Positions 34,244 to 42,360 of a DNA stretch of 46,964 bases are shown in pieces. The translations under genes and the position numbers were made by a program. Each line of letters starts with the position of its first letter. The first letter of the stretch is position 1. The notes beneath the pieces were generated by a model, which saw only the letters and a program-made list of their open reading frames with translations, ran no database searches and was not told the DNA's origin. The stretch is from CALCCV01 sp964388665 (GTDB lineage: Bacteria; Bdellovibrionota; Bdellovibrionia; Bdellovibrionales; Bdellovibrionaceae), in assembly GCA_964388665.1 (NCBI GenBank), contig CAYMBJ010000027.1:1-46964 (forward strand), read 5' to 3'.

Positions 34244-34392
34244 CAGGCTCCTGAAATACTCAGAGACAGGCTCCTCAAAAAGGTAAAGATGCAAGGCCGC
34301 AGGTGCCAAATCGAACGTAGGCGTAGCATGTGCTACGTCGAAGTGAGATTTGGCACCGAGAACGCAGCAGATTTTCCTTTTTCAGGAGCCTG
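34244..34392. repeat. 149-bp palindromic repeat, copy A
   Basis: Terminal inverted repeat of 13 bases (34244-34256 and 34380-34392); a second internal copy of the left end (34267-34283) pairs with 34376-34392 in 16 of 17 positions. Inside, GGTGCCAAATC (34302-34312) pairs with GATTTGGCACC (34347-34357), and a central hairpin CGTAGCA-TG-TGCTACG lies at 34322-34337. It is not coding. It overlaps the end of flgJ, and copy B lies at 46382-46530 in the opposite orientation, 136 of 149 positions identical by hand alignment. Confidence 0.9.
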
Positions 34393-35029
34393 CTATTTGG
34401 TCCAGCTGAACTAGAACTTCCGGGGAAGAGGTCATAGCAAAGGTCTGATGAGGCAATAGCGACTGGCCTTGGTTCGCCAATAGCGTTCCAGAAAATTTGA
34501 ACTGGGAGGAAAGGGTGCCAGAATTTTCAGGAAGCTTCCCATCGCTACTGAGAGGATCAGCATGGCTCAGTTCCACTTGGTAAATGGCATCTGTCTGCGG
34601 CCCCTCAGGCCTGATGATTTCGACTTTTTTGACCACCGCAGAAAACGGTGATTGTACTTTCATTGACTCTTGACCGGGCGGCTTGCTGATTCGCATTGAC
34701 AGAGGAAACATTCCTTTGGGCGCCGACTCTCGCTCGGCACCTTGCAGGCTTCCAAACTTTTGCTTGAGTTGGTCAAAGATCAGCGTCGAGAGCCCAATGC
34801 CCCCAGCGTCTCCCCACTTTTCTGCATATTCATTGTCTAGATTTTCACGATAGATTTGTTCACCTTGATTGACAGGCAAAAGCTCTGATTTCGAAACAGT
34901 GGATCTCATGGCCTTCATCATTTCGCGAAGAAACTGTTTTTCGTAAAGATGAGAAACCTCCTGCAATTTTTCGTCGAGAGATTTGCTGCTATCTTTAGAA
35001 AAGTGCATTGGAGGATTTAAAATTTTCAT
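34382..35029 (-). CDS. flgJ: rod-binding protein FlgJ-like, with M23-like C-terminal segment
   Basis: Rod cap/assembly protein of 215 residues. The N-terminal 80 residues have the Rod-binding pattern (LYEKQFLREMMKAMRSTV, YAEKWGDAGGIGLSTLI). The C-terminal half lacks the muramidase domain of enterobacterial FlgJ; it has SPFSAVVKKVEI, YQVELSHAD and GTLLANQGQSL, an order and phrasing resembling a degenerate M23 (LytM-type) endopeptidase fold without the zinc ligands in place. The last residues (ATA GCA GGC TCC TGA) derive from repeat copy A. Start ATG follows GGAGGT. Function as rod scaffold is likely; hydrolase activity is not. Confidence 0.82.
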   Translation of the reverse strand: MKILNPPMHFSKDSSKSLDEKLQEVSHLYEKQFLREMMKAMRSTVSKSELLPVNQGEQIYRENLDNEYAEKWGDAGGIGLSTLIFDQLKQKFGSLQGAERESAPKGMFPLSMRISKPPGQESMKVQSPFSAVVKKVEIIRPEGPQTDAIYQVELSHADPLSSDGKLPENSGTLSSQFKFSGTLLANQGQSLLPHQTFAMTSSPEVLVQLDQIAGS

Positions 35030-35322
35030 TTTTTTTACCTCCGCAAAACGCTGAACAGCGCTTTCTCGAATAGAAACAAAAAAATAGGGGAGTTAGAGTC
35101 AGAGAATCTCGTGCATCCTACACTTAGACTCTTTTTAGCTTCGGTCCTATTTGCCACCAATCCTTGGTGCGTGCTGACCATTGCCCCGTTTCCTGCAAGA
35201 AACAAAATCGTTGACCATCCTTGGTTCTCGATCTCTTCCTCACCCTCCCCAGGCACCATCCACATCCTGTAGATGATACTCATTCAATTCTATAGCCACC
35301 TGTCTAAAATCAAAACACAATT

Positions 35323-36345
35323 CTACAAAACTTCCAGTTCCCCGTGCAAAGCTCCAGCTGCCTTAATAGACTGAAGAATAGTTATCAGGTCTTTTGGCGA
35401 GACACCAAATTTGTTTAGAGACTTCACCAGCTCGCCAACACTCACTGATCCATCGAGCAAGCCAAGCTTTTCGGACTCTTCATCTTTTCCGGATTTTTTT
35501 CCTTCGCTCGCCACTTTGATTGAAATTCCACCATGAGCGACAGCAACTTTTGAAATTCGCACGCGATCACCAATCACCACTGTTCCTGTTTTTTCGTTGA
35601 TAATCACTTTGGCATTCATATCAGGGTTTATCTCGATACTCTCGATGGTCGCTAGGAGTTCGACGCCCTTATTCTCATATGCAAAGGGTGTAATTATATC
35701 CAAGGTTCCTGCATCTTTGGCCGAGGCATAAACTCCACCCAACTCCTTATTGATCAATAGCATAGCTCTTGCGGCTGTTGTAAAATCAGGATTGTGCAAA
35801 TTGATTCGATACATTTTTCGCGATGCAAAGTCGGCCTGCAAATCTCTTTCTATAATTCCGCCGTTGGGAATTCGCCCTGAGGTCAGATGCATGTCTTTGC
35901 CGTCGCTGCCAATGAAAAGCCCGCCCTGAGCTACCGCAAAAACCTGATCATTTGCGGCCCGCAGAGGGGTCTGCAGCAAAGTGCCTCCCAACAAACTCGA
36001 AGCATCACCTATGGCGCTCACAGTGATGTCCAGTGGATTTCCTGCCTTCGCAAAGGGCGGCAAATTTGCAGTGACAATAACCGCAGCGACATTTTTGCTC
36101 TGGACGTCTTTATTTTCTAATTTCAAACCTAACTTTTCAAGCATTCGCGAGAGTGACTTTGCAGTCATCTCACCTTTGCCGTCACCTGTTCCTTTAAGAC
36201 CAACGACGATCCCGTATCCAACCAATTGGTTTTCTCGCACGCCGCGGATGCTGGCAATGTCTTTTAGGCGAGCGGCCTGTGCAGACTCAACAGTCGCGAT
36301 CAACAAGAAAGTGCCAATAAGCCAAACGATATGATAGAAGGACAT
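35323..36345 (-). CDS. flgI: flagellar P-ring protein FlgI
   Basis: Forms the peptidoglycan-layer bushing of the basal body. 340 residues from the ATG at 36345, which begins a clean signal peptide (MSFYHIVWLIGTFLLIATVESAQA) followed by the family start ARLKDIASIRGVRENQLVGYGIVVGL; an alternative ATG at 36417 with a better ribosome site would add 24 residues and overlap flgH. Family segments TGDGKGEMTAKSL, GDASSLLGGTLLQTPL and VVIGDRVRISKVAVAHGGISI follow in order. Needs FlgA for assembly, which is in the same operon. Confidence 0.94.
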   Translation of the reverse strand: MSFYHIVWLIGTFLLIATVESAQAARLKDIASIRGVRENQLVGYGIVVGLKGTGDGKGEMTAKSLSRMLEKLGLKLENKDVQSKNVAAVIVTANLPPFAKAGNPLDITVSAIGDASSLLGGTLLQTPLRAANDQVFAVAQGGLFIGSDGKDMHLTSGRIPNGGIIERDLQADFASRKMYRINLHNPDFTTAARAMLLINKELGGVYASAKDAGTLDIITPFAYENKGVELLATIESIEINPDMNAKVIINEKTGTVVIGDRVRISKVAVAHGGISIKVASEGKKSGKDEESEKLGLLDGSVSVGELVKSLNKFGVSPKDLITILQSIKAAGALHGELEVL

Positions 36346-36397
36346 TTTGGTTGCCTTAAGCGCCTTCACTGCCTTCGGTGGTTTAGCTAGCTCATGA

Positions 36398-37195
36398 TTA
36401 CATTCGCAAATTGTCATTGGTTTCCTCGCTGTCTGAAGTCCGCGTTTTACGAATTCCCACAATGTCCAACTGCGGATCTATGACCTTGTCAGAGTCGATT
36501 CCCTGATCATTGAAGTTTTCAGGACGGACAATTCCTGTCAAATGCACTCGAAATGGACGTTTTCTGATGTTCATGGTCTGTGTGCCACGAATGCGAAAGT
36601 TTCCATCCGGAAGTTTTTCAACAATACGAGCAGGAATGTGTTCTATCTGCTTCATATCAACAGGCTCTTCTTTTGGCTGTTTCTTTTCGTTTGCCGCTTT
36701 GTCAGTTTTTGCAGACGCGGGTCCGCGCACATCGACAGTGGGTTCCTGATTGTACCTTTGCTCCTGTTTTTCTTTTTCTTCTTCAAGCTCTTTTAGCAGA
36801 TCTCCTATCACAGCCACCTTGGTTTCGGCCTGTCCAAGCATAGGTTGCACGAGTTTTACGTTCAAAGCGTCGCCTTCTTGCCGCGCCTGATTTTGTGTAA
36901 ACAAGTAAGACGTTTGCCCTTCCATTTTCCAAAGCGATCCGGCATTGTCCTGAAGTTCTGATTCTTCTTCCATGCGGTTCCTGGTCATGCGCTTATAGTT
37001 GCGATCGGTGGGCACCAAAACTTGAGGAACCTCAGAATACTTTACCCAATTCGGTTCGGCTTTTTTCTCGTCTTCGTCCCACGGCATTGATCCACAGCCA
37101 AGCAGCGTAATCAGAGAGGATATGAGCACAATTCGAAAGACGGTGAGACCCAAAAATGTGACTCTATTTATACTAAAAAAACCAATGAGATTCAT
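36398..37195 (-). CDS. flgH: flagellar L-ring lipoprotein FlgH, with charged insert
   Basis: Outer-membrane ring lipoprotein. 265 residues with a lipobox LLGC (C34 region) after a leader that starts at the ATG overlapping the flgA TAA stop (TAATG). The C-terminal half carries the family features (NFRIRGTQTMNIRKRPFRVHLTGIVRP, FDxQGIDSDKV region). Between about 108 and 175 is an insertion rich in Lys and Glu that enterobacterial FlgH does not have. Operon position between flgA and flgI is canonical. Confidence 0.9.
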   Translation of the reverse strand: MNLIGFFSINRVTFLGLTVFRIVLISSLITLLGCGSMPWDEDEKKAEPNWVKYSEVPQVLVPTDRNYKRMTRNRMEEESELQDNAGSLWKMEGQTSYLFTQNQARQEGDALNVKLVQPMLGQAETKVAVIGDLLKELEEEKEKQEQRYNQEPTVDVRGPASAKTDKAANEKKQPKEEPVDMKQIEHIPARIVEKLPDGNFRIRGTQTMNIRKRPFRVHLTGIVRPENFNDQGIDSDKVIDPQLDIVGIRKTRTSDSEETNDNLRM

Positions 37196-38211
37196 TATTG
37201 CAACTCCGCTTGAGTTTGATTAAGAATTTTTGCATTGACGATTTTCTTTGATCCCGCCAACTGAACAGATATGAGTTCGCCAACACTTCCAGCTCTTTGA
37301 GCCATACCTTGCAGCGATACCGAGAAGTCACCGTCACCAGATAGCACTTCAATTTGCTGACCAAAGCTCACCACTTGAACCTGTTGTAGGTCTTTTTCTG
37401 AAATTGGAGTGTTTGCAGGCAAAGATCGCTTCCAAGCCATCGTCTTGACTCTCTCTCTTGATTCAAAATCATCTCGAAAAGTCACCTCGACGTCTCGCAA
37501 TTCTAAATCACTTGATCTGACCAATTCGGAGCGGCGCACACTTTTCTGGGTCACCCAGACCTTGCGAAACACGCGAACATTAATCGGAATTGTCTTTTTG
37601 CCATTCGTAGTATTGTAACTGAGAATTTGTGAGCCTTGGCGAACGCCTGTAGTATCCCAATAGGGAGGACTCAATTCCTCTGCATTTATTTTACTTATGT
37701 CAAAATCTATAGTGATTTGTGAATACTGTTTGTGCGAATTGATTTGTTGAGAAATTTGCTGAAGTAGATTCTTAAACCAAAACTCCTTGGCTGTATGAAT
37801 CTTGACACCATCTGAAAACACCAACTGGGGATTCAACTTTTTCCAAAGTGGCAAACTGATCAGATCTTTTATGATCAAGGTCCGCAACTCGCGGTCAGCC
37901 ACCTGCGACTCTCCGCGATTTATGTTTTGATTGAGCTTTTGCGCCTTAATTGCGGTAGAAGAAGCCATTTTTTGAAAGTCTTCAGAATCCTTGCGAGGCA
38001 CTCTCGCCTTGAGATCGCTAAAATCTAGTAATTGCTCCCAAAGAAGATCTTGCCCCGGCATCAAATAGATATCACTGTTAAACCGCAACTCGACTCTCGC
38101 CGACTCTGTTTCAATATCTACCGCCAAACTATGTAGGCCAAATAGAACCGGGAGGACCACAAGAAAAAACTGGAGCAACAATTTTTCAGTCTTATTCAAT
38201 CCGCCTCCCAT
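37195..38211 (-). CDS. flgA: flagellar P-ring assembly chaperone FlgA
   Basis: Periplasmic chaperone for FlgI. 338 residues, about 120 longer than the E. coli protein. An N-terminal membrane-like signal (about 9-30), then an extra domain of about 150 residues, then the SAF-type C-terminal domain (RRSELVRSSDLELRDVEV, LPANTPISEKDLQ, VSFGQQIEVLSGDGDFSVSLQG, read in pieces). It overlaps flgH (TAATG). The identification rests on the SAF segment and position. Confidence 0.88.
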   Translation of the reverse strand: MGGGLNKTEKLLLQFFLVVLPVLFGLHSLAVDIETESARVELRFNSDIYLMPGQDLLWEQLLDFSDLKARVPRKDSEDFQKMASSTAIKAQKLNQNINRGESQVADRELRTLIIKDLISLPLWKKLNPQLVFSDGVKIHTAKEFWFKNLLQQISQQINSHKQYSQITIDFDISKINAEELSPPYWDTTGVRQGSQILSYNTTNGKKTIPINVRVFRKVWVTQKSVRRSELVRSSDLELRDVEVTFRDDFESRERVKTMAWKRSLPANTPISEKDLQQVQVVSFGQQIEVLSGDGDFSVSLQGMAQRAGSVGELISVQLAGSKKIVNAKILNQTQAELQ

Positions 38212-38230
38212 CTGGCTGTTTTTCTCATCA

Positions 38231-39016
38231 CTATTTCATATTTGTGACAGCTTGGAGCATCTGATCAGATGTTTGAATGACCTTTGAGTTGGTTTCATAC
38301 GCTCGCTGAGCTGTGATCATATTTACCATTTCATCCACAATGTTGACGTTGCTGGCCTCAAGCTGACCCTGTGCCAGATACCCCGTGCTGTTCTCGCCCG
38401 GTCGTGACAGGACGGCCTGGCCGCTCGCGGAGGACGCACCAAACAGGTTTTTACCGAGAGATTTTAATCCCGTGGGATTCACAAAGTTGACTATATCTAT
38501 TTGACCGATTGTTTGCGGCTGACCATCGCCACCGACAATGACTCTGACCTCGCCCTGAGGTGTGATCTCTAGACCTGCAGCATTTGAAGGAATCAGAATC
38601 TCTGGCTGCAGAGCATTTCCGTTCTTATCGACAATGCGACCATTGCCATCTTTTTTAAAGGATCCATCCCGGGTGTAGGCAGTTTCACCATCTGGAGTTA
38701 GAATCTGGAAAAAGCCCATTCCATCAATCTGCAGGTCCAAAGGCCCTTTCGTAATGACCGAGCTACCAATATTAAAGTCCTTTTGAATCGCTGCCGTTTT
38801 CACACCCAACCCCGTTTGCACTCCGGTGGGCGAAAATGAGTTGGCACCCGAGGCAGAGCCGGGCTCTCTCAGGGTTTGATAAATCAGATCTTCGAATTCA
38901 GCTCGAGCTCTTTTGAAGCCAGTCGTCGAGACGTTTGCCAAATTATTGGAGATCGTTTCAATATTATTTTGTTGAGCTGCCATACCTGTCGCAGCCGTAT
39001 TTAAACTTTTGAACAT
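38231..39016 (-). CDS. flgG: flagellar distal rod protein FlgG
   Basis: Distal rod subunit of 261 residues. N-terminal LNTAATGMAAQQNNIETISN then NLANVSTTGFKRARAEFEDL, central EVRVIVGG and GLKSLGKNLF segments, and C-terminal NVNIVDEMVNMITAQRAYET are the defining pieces. Length matches the family. Preceded by the FlgF-like gene after 20 bases with AGGAG near the ATG. Confidence 0.96.
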   Translation of the reverse strand: MFKSLNTAATGMAAQQNNIETISNNLANVSTTGFKRARAEFEDLIYQTLREPGSASGANSFSPTGVQTGLGVKTAAIQKDFNIGSSVITKGPLDLQIDGMGFFQILTPDGETAYTRDGSFKKDGNGRIVDKNGNALQPEILIPSNAAGLEITPQGEVRVIVGGDGQPQTIGQIDIVNFVNPTGLKSLGKNLFGASSASGQAVLSRPGENSTGYLAQGQLEASNVNIVDEMVNMITAQRAYETNSKVIQTSDQMLQAVTNMK

Positions 39017-39036
39017 TTCATTCTCCTAAACGACTG

Positions 39037-39855
39037 TTAACCTGAAACTTTTCCAACAACATTGACCATTTTGTCTGCCATTGAGTCATGGGCTTGAATT
39101 GCCTTTTGATTCATCTCAAATATTCGATTCGTAGTGATCATGTCCGTCATTTCTTGAACAATATTGACGTTGCTGGTTTCAATGAAGCCCTGACGTAAAT
39201 TTGGATTCTCTACATTCTCTACTTGAGGATTCGCATTAGGTTTGAATTCGAATAGAGAACTCCCGACCTTTTGAATCGAGTCTGGGTCAGCGATCTTTAC
39301 AACGCCCAACTTCGAAACAATTTCCTTTCCTTGATAGATGTCACCGCTGTCTGCAAACGTCACTGCACCTTGGCCCTGCAATTGAATGATGCGATCTTGC
39401 GGATTGCTCTCAGCATCCCCCTGACTCAAAACAAAGAATCCTTCTTTGTTCACCAAGTTGCCATTGCCATCCAGTGTGAAATTTCCCGAGCGAGTGAATC
39501 GCGTGCCCTGAGGAGTGAGCACTTCAAAGTATCCCTGACCGTCTATAGCAATGTCGAGTGTCCCGCCAGTCGCCTTGATCCCACCCTGGCTATGATCAGT
39601 AAAGGTTCCCACAGCTTCTGCGTAGCTTTTGTCACCACCTTGAATGTTGTAAAAGCTTTCAATCGCCGCGACATCCTTTGGAACCTGAATGACTTCTGGC
39701 TGTTTTTCATTGGCGGTCAAATATTCACGAAAGACCTGCTGATCTCGCTTAAATCCGGGTGTATTGACATTTGCAATATTATTGGCAATCGTCTCGAGCT
39801 TGAGATTTTGGGTCATGGCTCCGCTCATGGATGTATAAATTCCTTTTGTACTCAT
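39037..39855 (-). CDS. flgF: flagellar proximal rod protein FlgF (FlgG-like rod protein)
   Basis: First gene of the flagellar operon, 272 residues from the ATG at 39855 behind GGGGAGG; a frame extending to 39882 is rejected. The N-terminus has MSTKGIYTSMSGAMTQNLKL then ETIANNIANVNTPGFKRDQQ, and the C-terminus NVNIVQEMTDMITTNRIFEM, both as in rod/hook proteins. FlgF and FlgG are closely related; position before flgG favours FlgF. Preceded by a sigma-54 promoter. Confidence 0.93.
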   Translation of the reverse strand: MSTKGIYTSMSGAMTQNLKLETIANNIANVNTPGFKRDQQVFREYLTANEKQPEVIQVPKDVAAIESFYNIQGGDKSYAEAVGTFTDHSQGGIKATGGTLDIAIDGQGYFEVLTPQGTRFTRSGNFTLDGNGNLVNKEGFFVLSQGDAESNPQDRIIQLQGQGAVTFADSGDIYQGKEIVSKLGVVKIADPDSIQKVGSSLFEFKPNANPQVENVENPNLRQGFIETSNVNIVQEMTDMITTNRIFEMNQKAIQAHDSMADKMVNVVGKVSG

Positions 39856-39914
39856 GAGCCTCCCCCAAAAAAATTTTGCCAAAAAACAATGTTTCTCTAC
39901 AACTCACAGTACTG

Positions 39915-39930
39915 AGCAAGGGTCGTGCCA
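39915..39930 (-). promoter_or_regulatory. sigma-54 (RpoN) promoter of the flagellar operon
   Basis: Reverse strand TGGCAC (39930-39925), five bases, TTGCT (39919-39915). This matches the -24/-12 consensus at every conserved position and with the exact spacing. Transcription would begin near 39904 and leave a leader of about 50 bases before the flgF ATG. Activator sites would be expected farther out, in 39950-40085. Confidence 0.8.
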
Positions 39931-40085
39931 GGTTTCTAGTCGCCTCTAAAGATACTATTGACGTGATTTCACATGTTTTGTGTCAGAACCGTGGCTAGAC
40001 GGTGTCAACGCTAGCGACTGCCCTATAGTCAAGGAGCGAATCTTTAGCCTTCGCAGTTCTTCACTTTGACTTCATACTTAAGGAT

Positions 40086-41063
40086 ATGAATAAAAAGTTT
40101 AGCATTTTGTCGATTGTGGCTATTTTGATATTAGGTTTTCCTGTGCTTTCATATGGAGCCAAGTCTCCAGCACCCCTTAGTCAAAGCGAAACTCTAAAGG
40201 CAAGAATCAAAAATGCTGTGGATACTAAAAAAAATAACACTCGCCCCAACGAAGTTCTGATGTTTGATCTACCGGTGACATACAACAAACAGGTCAGCTA
40301 CTGGATTTCATACTATCAGACAAAAGGTCAAAAATGGTTTCGCGAATGGTTGACTCGGTCATCTAAATTTTTGCCCTACATTCAGCGCGAACTCAAGCGC
40401 GAGCATCTTCCTTTGGATCTTGGCTATATGGTTATGGTGGAGAGTGGCTTTTCGCCGATCGCTAAGAGTGTAGCCAATGCTGTTGGGCCCTGGCAGTTTA
40501 TTAGAACAACAGGGGAGAGGTATGGTCTGCGAACTTCGTGGTGGCTCGATGAACGAAGAGATTTTAAAAAGAGCACCCTCGCTGCGGCTCGGTACATCAA
40601 AGATCTCTATTCGGAATTTGGCTCTTGGTATCTGGTTATTGCTTCTTACAATATGGGAGAAAACGGCCTTCGACGCAAAGTGATGAAGTATCAAACCAAA
40701 GACTACTGGAAACTCATTCAGCTCAAGGCACTGCCTCAAGAAACTCAAGAGTACATTCCCAAAATATTGGCTGCCATGTTGATTGCAAAAGCGCCCAATC
40801 TCTATGGATTTCGAGACTTGGAGGTCATGGAACCGCTGGAGTATGACTTGGTAAATGTAAAGGGTGGACTCGATCTTGATAAAATTGCCGAGGCCTTGGG
40901 GGTAACACGAAAATCTCTGCGCGATTTGAATGCTGAACTTCTTTCAGGATATGTGCCCCCGCAAATCAAAAACCACTCTATAAAAGTGCCAAAAGGAGCC
41001 GCCTCATTGGTTTCCAAGTACCTGGCACAAAATCCAACCGCATATAAAAATGTGGGTTACTAG
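40086..41063 (+). CDS. membrane-bound lytic murein transglycosylase, MltD-like
   Basis: Cleaves peptidoglycan glycan chains. 325 residues: signal peptide (about 1-24, ending SYGA), then an SLT domain with the catalytic Glu E119 in MVMVESGFSP, GPWQFIRTTGERYGL and LVIASYNMGENGLRRKV. A LysM-like segment at the C-terminus (about 262-310) would bind peptidoglycan. Compact relative to E. coli MltD, which has several LysM units. Divergent from the flagellar operon, so it may help rod insertion or general wall turnover, or prey wall processing; the sequence does not decide. Confidence 0.88.
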   Translation: MNKKFSILSIVAILILGFPVLSYGAKSPAPLSQSETLKARIKNAVDTKKNNTRPNEVLMFDLPVTYNKQVSYWISYYQTKGQKWFREWLTRSSKFLPYIQRELKREHLPLDLGYMVMVESGFSPIAKSVANAVGPWQFIRTTGERYGLRTSWWLDERRDFKKSTLAAARYIKDLYSEFGSWYLVIASYNMGENGLRRKVMKYQTKDYWKLIQLKALPQETQEYIPKILAAMLIAKAPNLYGFRDLEVMEPLEYDLVNVKGGLDLDKIAEALGVTRKSLRDLNAELLSGYVPPQIKNHSIKVPKGAASLVSKYLAQNPTAYKNVGY

Positions 41064-41140
41064 GGCGTGCTAACAATTTGTCTTAATGAGTAAACTTCAT
41101 TTTATGCCCTCCAAAAGAATGAATGCACAAAGAATTGGTA

Positions 41141-42238
41141 TTACAAAGAAAACTGCAACTGCTGATAGGCAGCGGGCGCCCTGATCTCAGCAGATGATGT
41201 TGGTTCACTATCACCCTTTCCCAAGCGCACGCCAAACCCTGCAAGACGAAACTTCATGTTTTTTCGTTCCATGGCCTCGCTCAGCATGGCATGGAAGGTT
41301 TCAAAAGACGGAAAGTGAGAGGCTTTCCGCTCCAAACTGGTCCGTGAAAAATCTGCGAAACGCACTTTCACCACATGTCCACTGATCCGATCAATATAAG
41401 ATTTTTTACGCATTCTTTCGCAAAAATCCTGGTACATCTTCTTGAGTCTATCTGAGACCTCGCGAAGTCCGCCAAAATCTTCGGGAAAGGTCTCTTCTAC
41501 GCTCAGAGTTTTTCGCTCCCAGTGAGTACAAAGTGGACGGGGATCCAGTCCGTTTGCCAGATTTAGAATGTCATCAGCCCTTCTTCCAAAAATCTTTCGC
41601 CTTCGCTCCAGGTCAAGGGCCTGGATGTCGCCACAAACTCGAACTCCGTGAGAGCGCAGATGCTGGGATGTCACTTTGCCAATTCCCACAAGTTTTTCCA
41701 CAGGAAGATCCTTTACGAACTCGCCAATTTCATGAGGCGCAATGACAAATTGTCCATTTGGCTTGTTCCAATCGCTGGCGACTTTAGCCAAAAACTTGCA
41801 ATTCGAAACACCGGCTGAAGCTCTCAAGCCGAGCTCATTAAAAATCGTTTTACGAATTTCAAGAGCAATCAGGGTGGCACTGCCTTGGCAATGTGAAGAC
41901 TGGCTAACATCAAGATAGGCTTCATCTAAAGAGAGAGGCTCAATAACGGATGTGTAGCGGTCCAATATCTCCCGCACCTTCTGAGACTCTTGGCGGTACA
42001 AAGAAAAATTTGGCGGCACTAAAATCAAATCTTTGCACAGTCTTGCTGCCATAGAGCTCGGCATCGCCGAGCGTACGCCATACTTTCGAGCTGCATAATT
42101 GGCAGTGCAAATGACACTGCGGGATTGGGCTGGACCACCCACAGCAACAGGCTTGCCACGCAATGTAGGATTGAATTTCTCCTCAACGGCAGCATAAAAG
42201 CAATCCATATCAATGTGAATAATCTTGCGGCTATCCAT
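41141..42238 (-). CDS. dinB: DNA polymerase IV (Y-family)
   Basis: Error-prone translesion polymerase of 365 residues. KIIHIDMDCFYAAVEE holds the first catalytic Asp, SLDEAYLDV the second Asp-Glu pair, and the little-finger domain continues to the C-terminus. There is no clear beta-clamp motif at the very end beyond QLQFSL, which is compatible with the QLxLF type. Start: the ATG at 42238 has no Shine-Dalgarno; the frame extends eight residues to 42262, but the family start is at 42238. See the promoter entry for why the transcript may be leaderless. Confidence 0.95.
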   Translation of the reverse strand: MDSRKIIHIDMDCFYAAVEEKFNPTLRGKPVAVGGPAQSRSVICTANYAARKYGVRSAMPSSMAARLCKDLILVPPNFSLYRQESQKVREILDRYTSVIEPLSLDEAYLDVSQSSHCQGSATLIALEIRKTIFNELGLRASAGVSNCKFLAKVASDWNKPNGQFVIAPHEIGEFVKDLPVEKLVGIGKVTSQHLRSHGVRVCGDIQALDLERRRKIFGRRADDILNLANGLDPRPLCTHWERKTLSVEETFPEDFGGLREVSDRLKKMYQDFCERMRKKSYIDRISGHVVKVRFADFSRTSLERKASHFPSFETFHAMLSEAMERKNMKFRLAGFGVRLGKGDSEPTSSAEIRAPAAYQQLQFSL

Positions 42239-42245
42239 TGTGTAT

Positions 42246-42275
42246 ATAATATGTAAAAGCAAAATGAGATGTCAA
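42246..42275 (-). promoter_or_regulatory. sigma-70 promoter of dinB
   Basis: Reverse strand TTGACA (42275-42270), an 18-base spacer, and TATTAT (42251-42246). With a normal spacing to the start site, transcription would begin within a base or two of the dinB ATG at 42238. No LexA-type TTACnnnGTAA site is seen overlapping it. Confidence 0.6.
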
Positions 42276-42360
42276 TAGCTAGTGAATTAAAGAATGATTT
42301 TTGCTACTCGTCGGACTTAAACTGAATTTATAAGTGGTCTCTGGATTTAACAAACAAGGA

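Noticed and set aside
35035..35283. Reverse-strand ORF of 82 codons between flgI and flgJ
   Set aside because: No ribosome site before its ATG, no recognisable domain, and composition unlike neighbours. Its stop overlaps the flgJ ribosome site, which is suggestive but not enough. Treated as non-coding leader of flgJ.
39950..40085. Possible enhancer sites for the sigma-54 activator
   Set aside because: No clear repeated motif could be seen by eye, so none is claimed.
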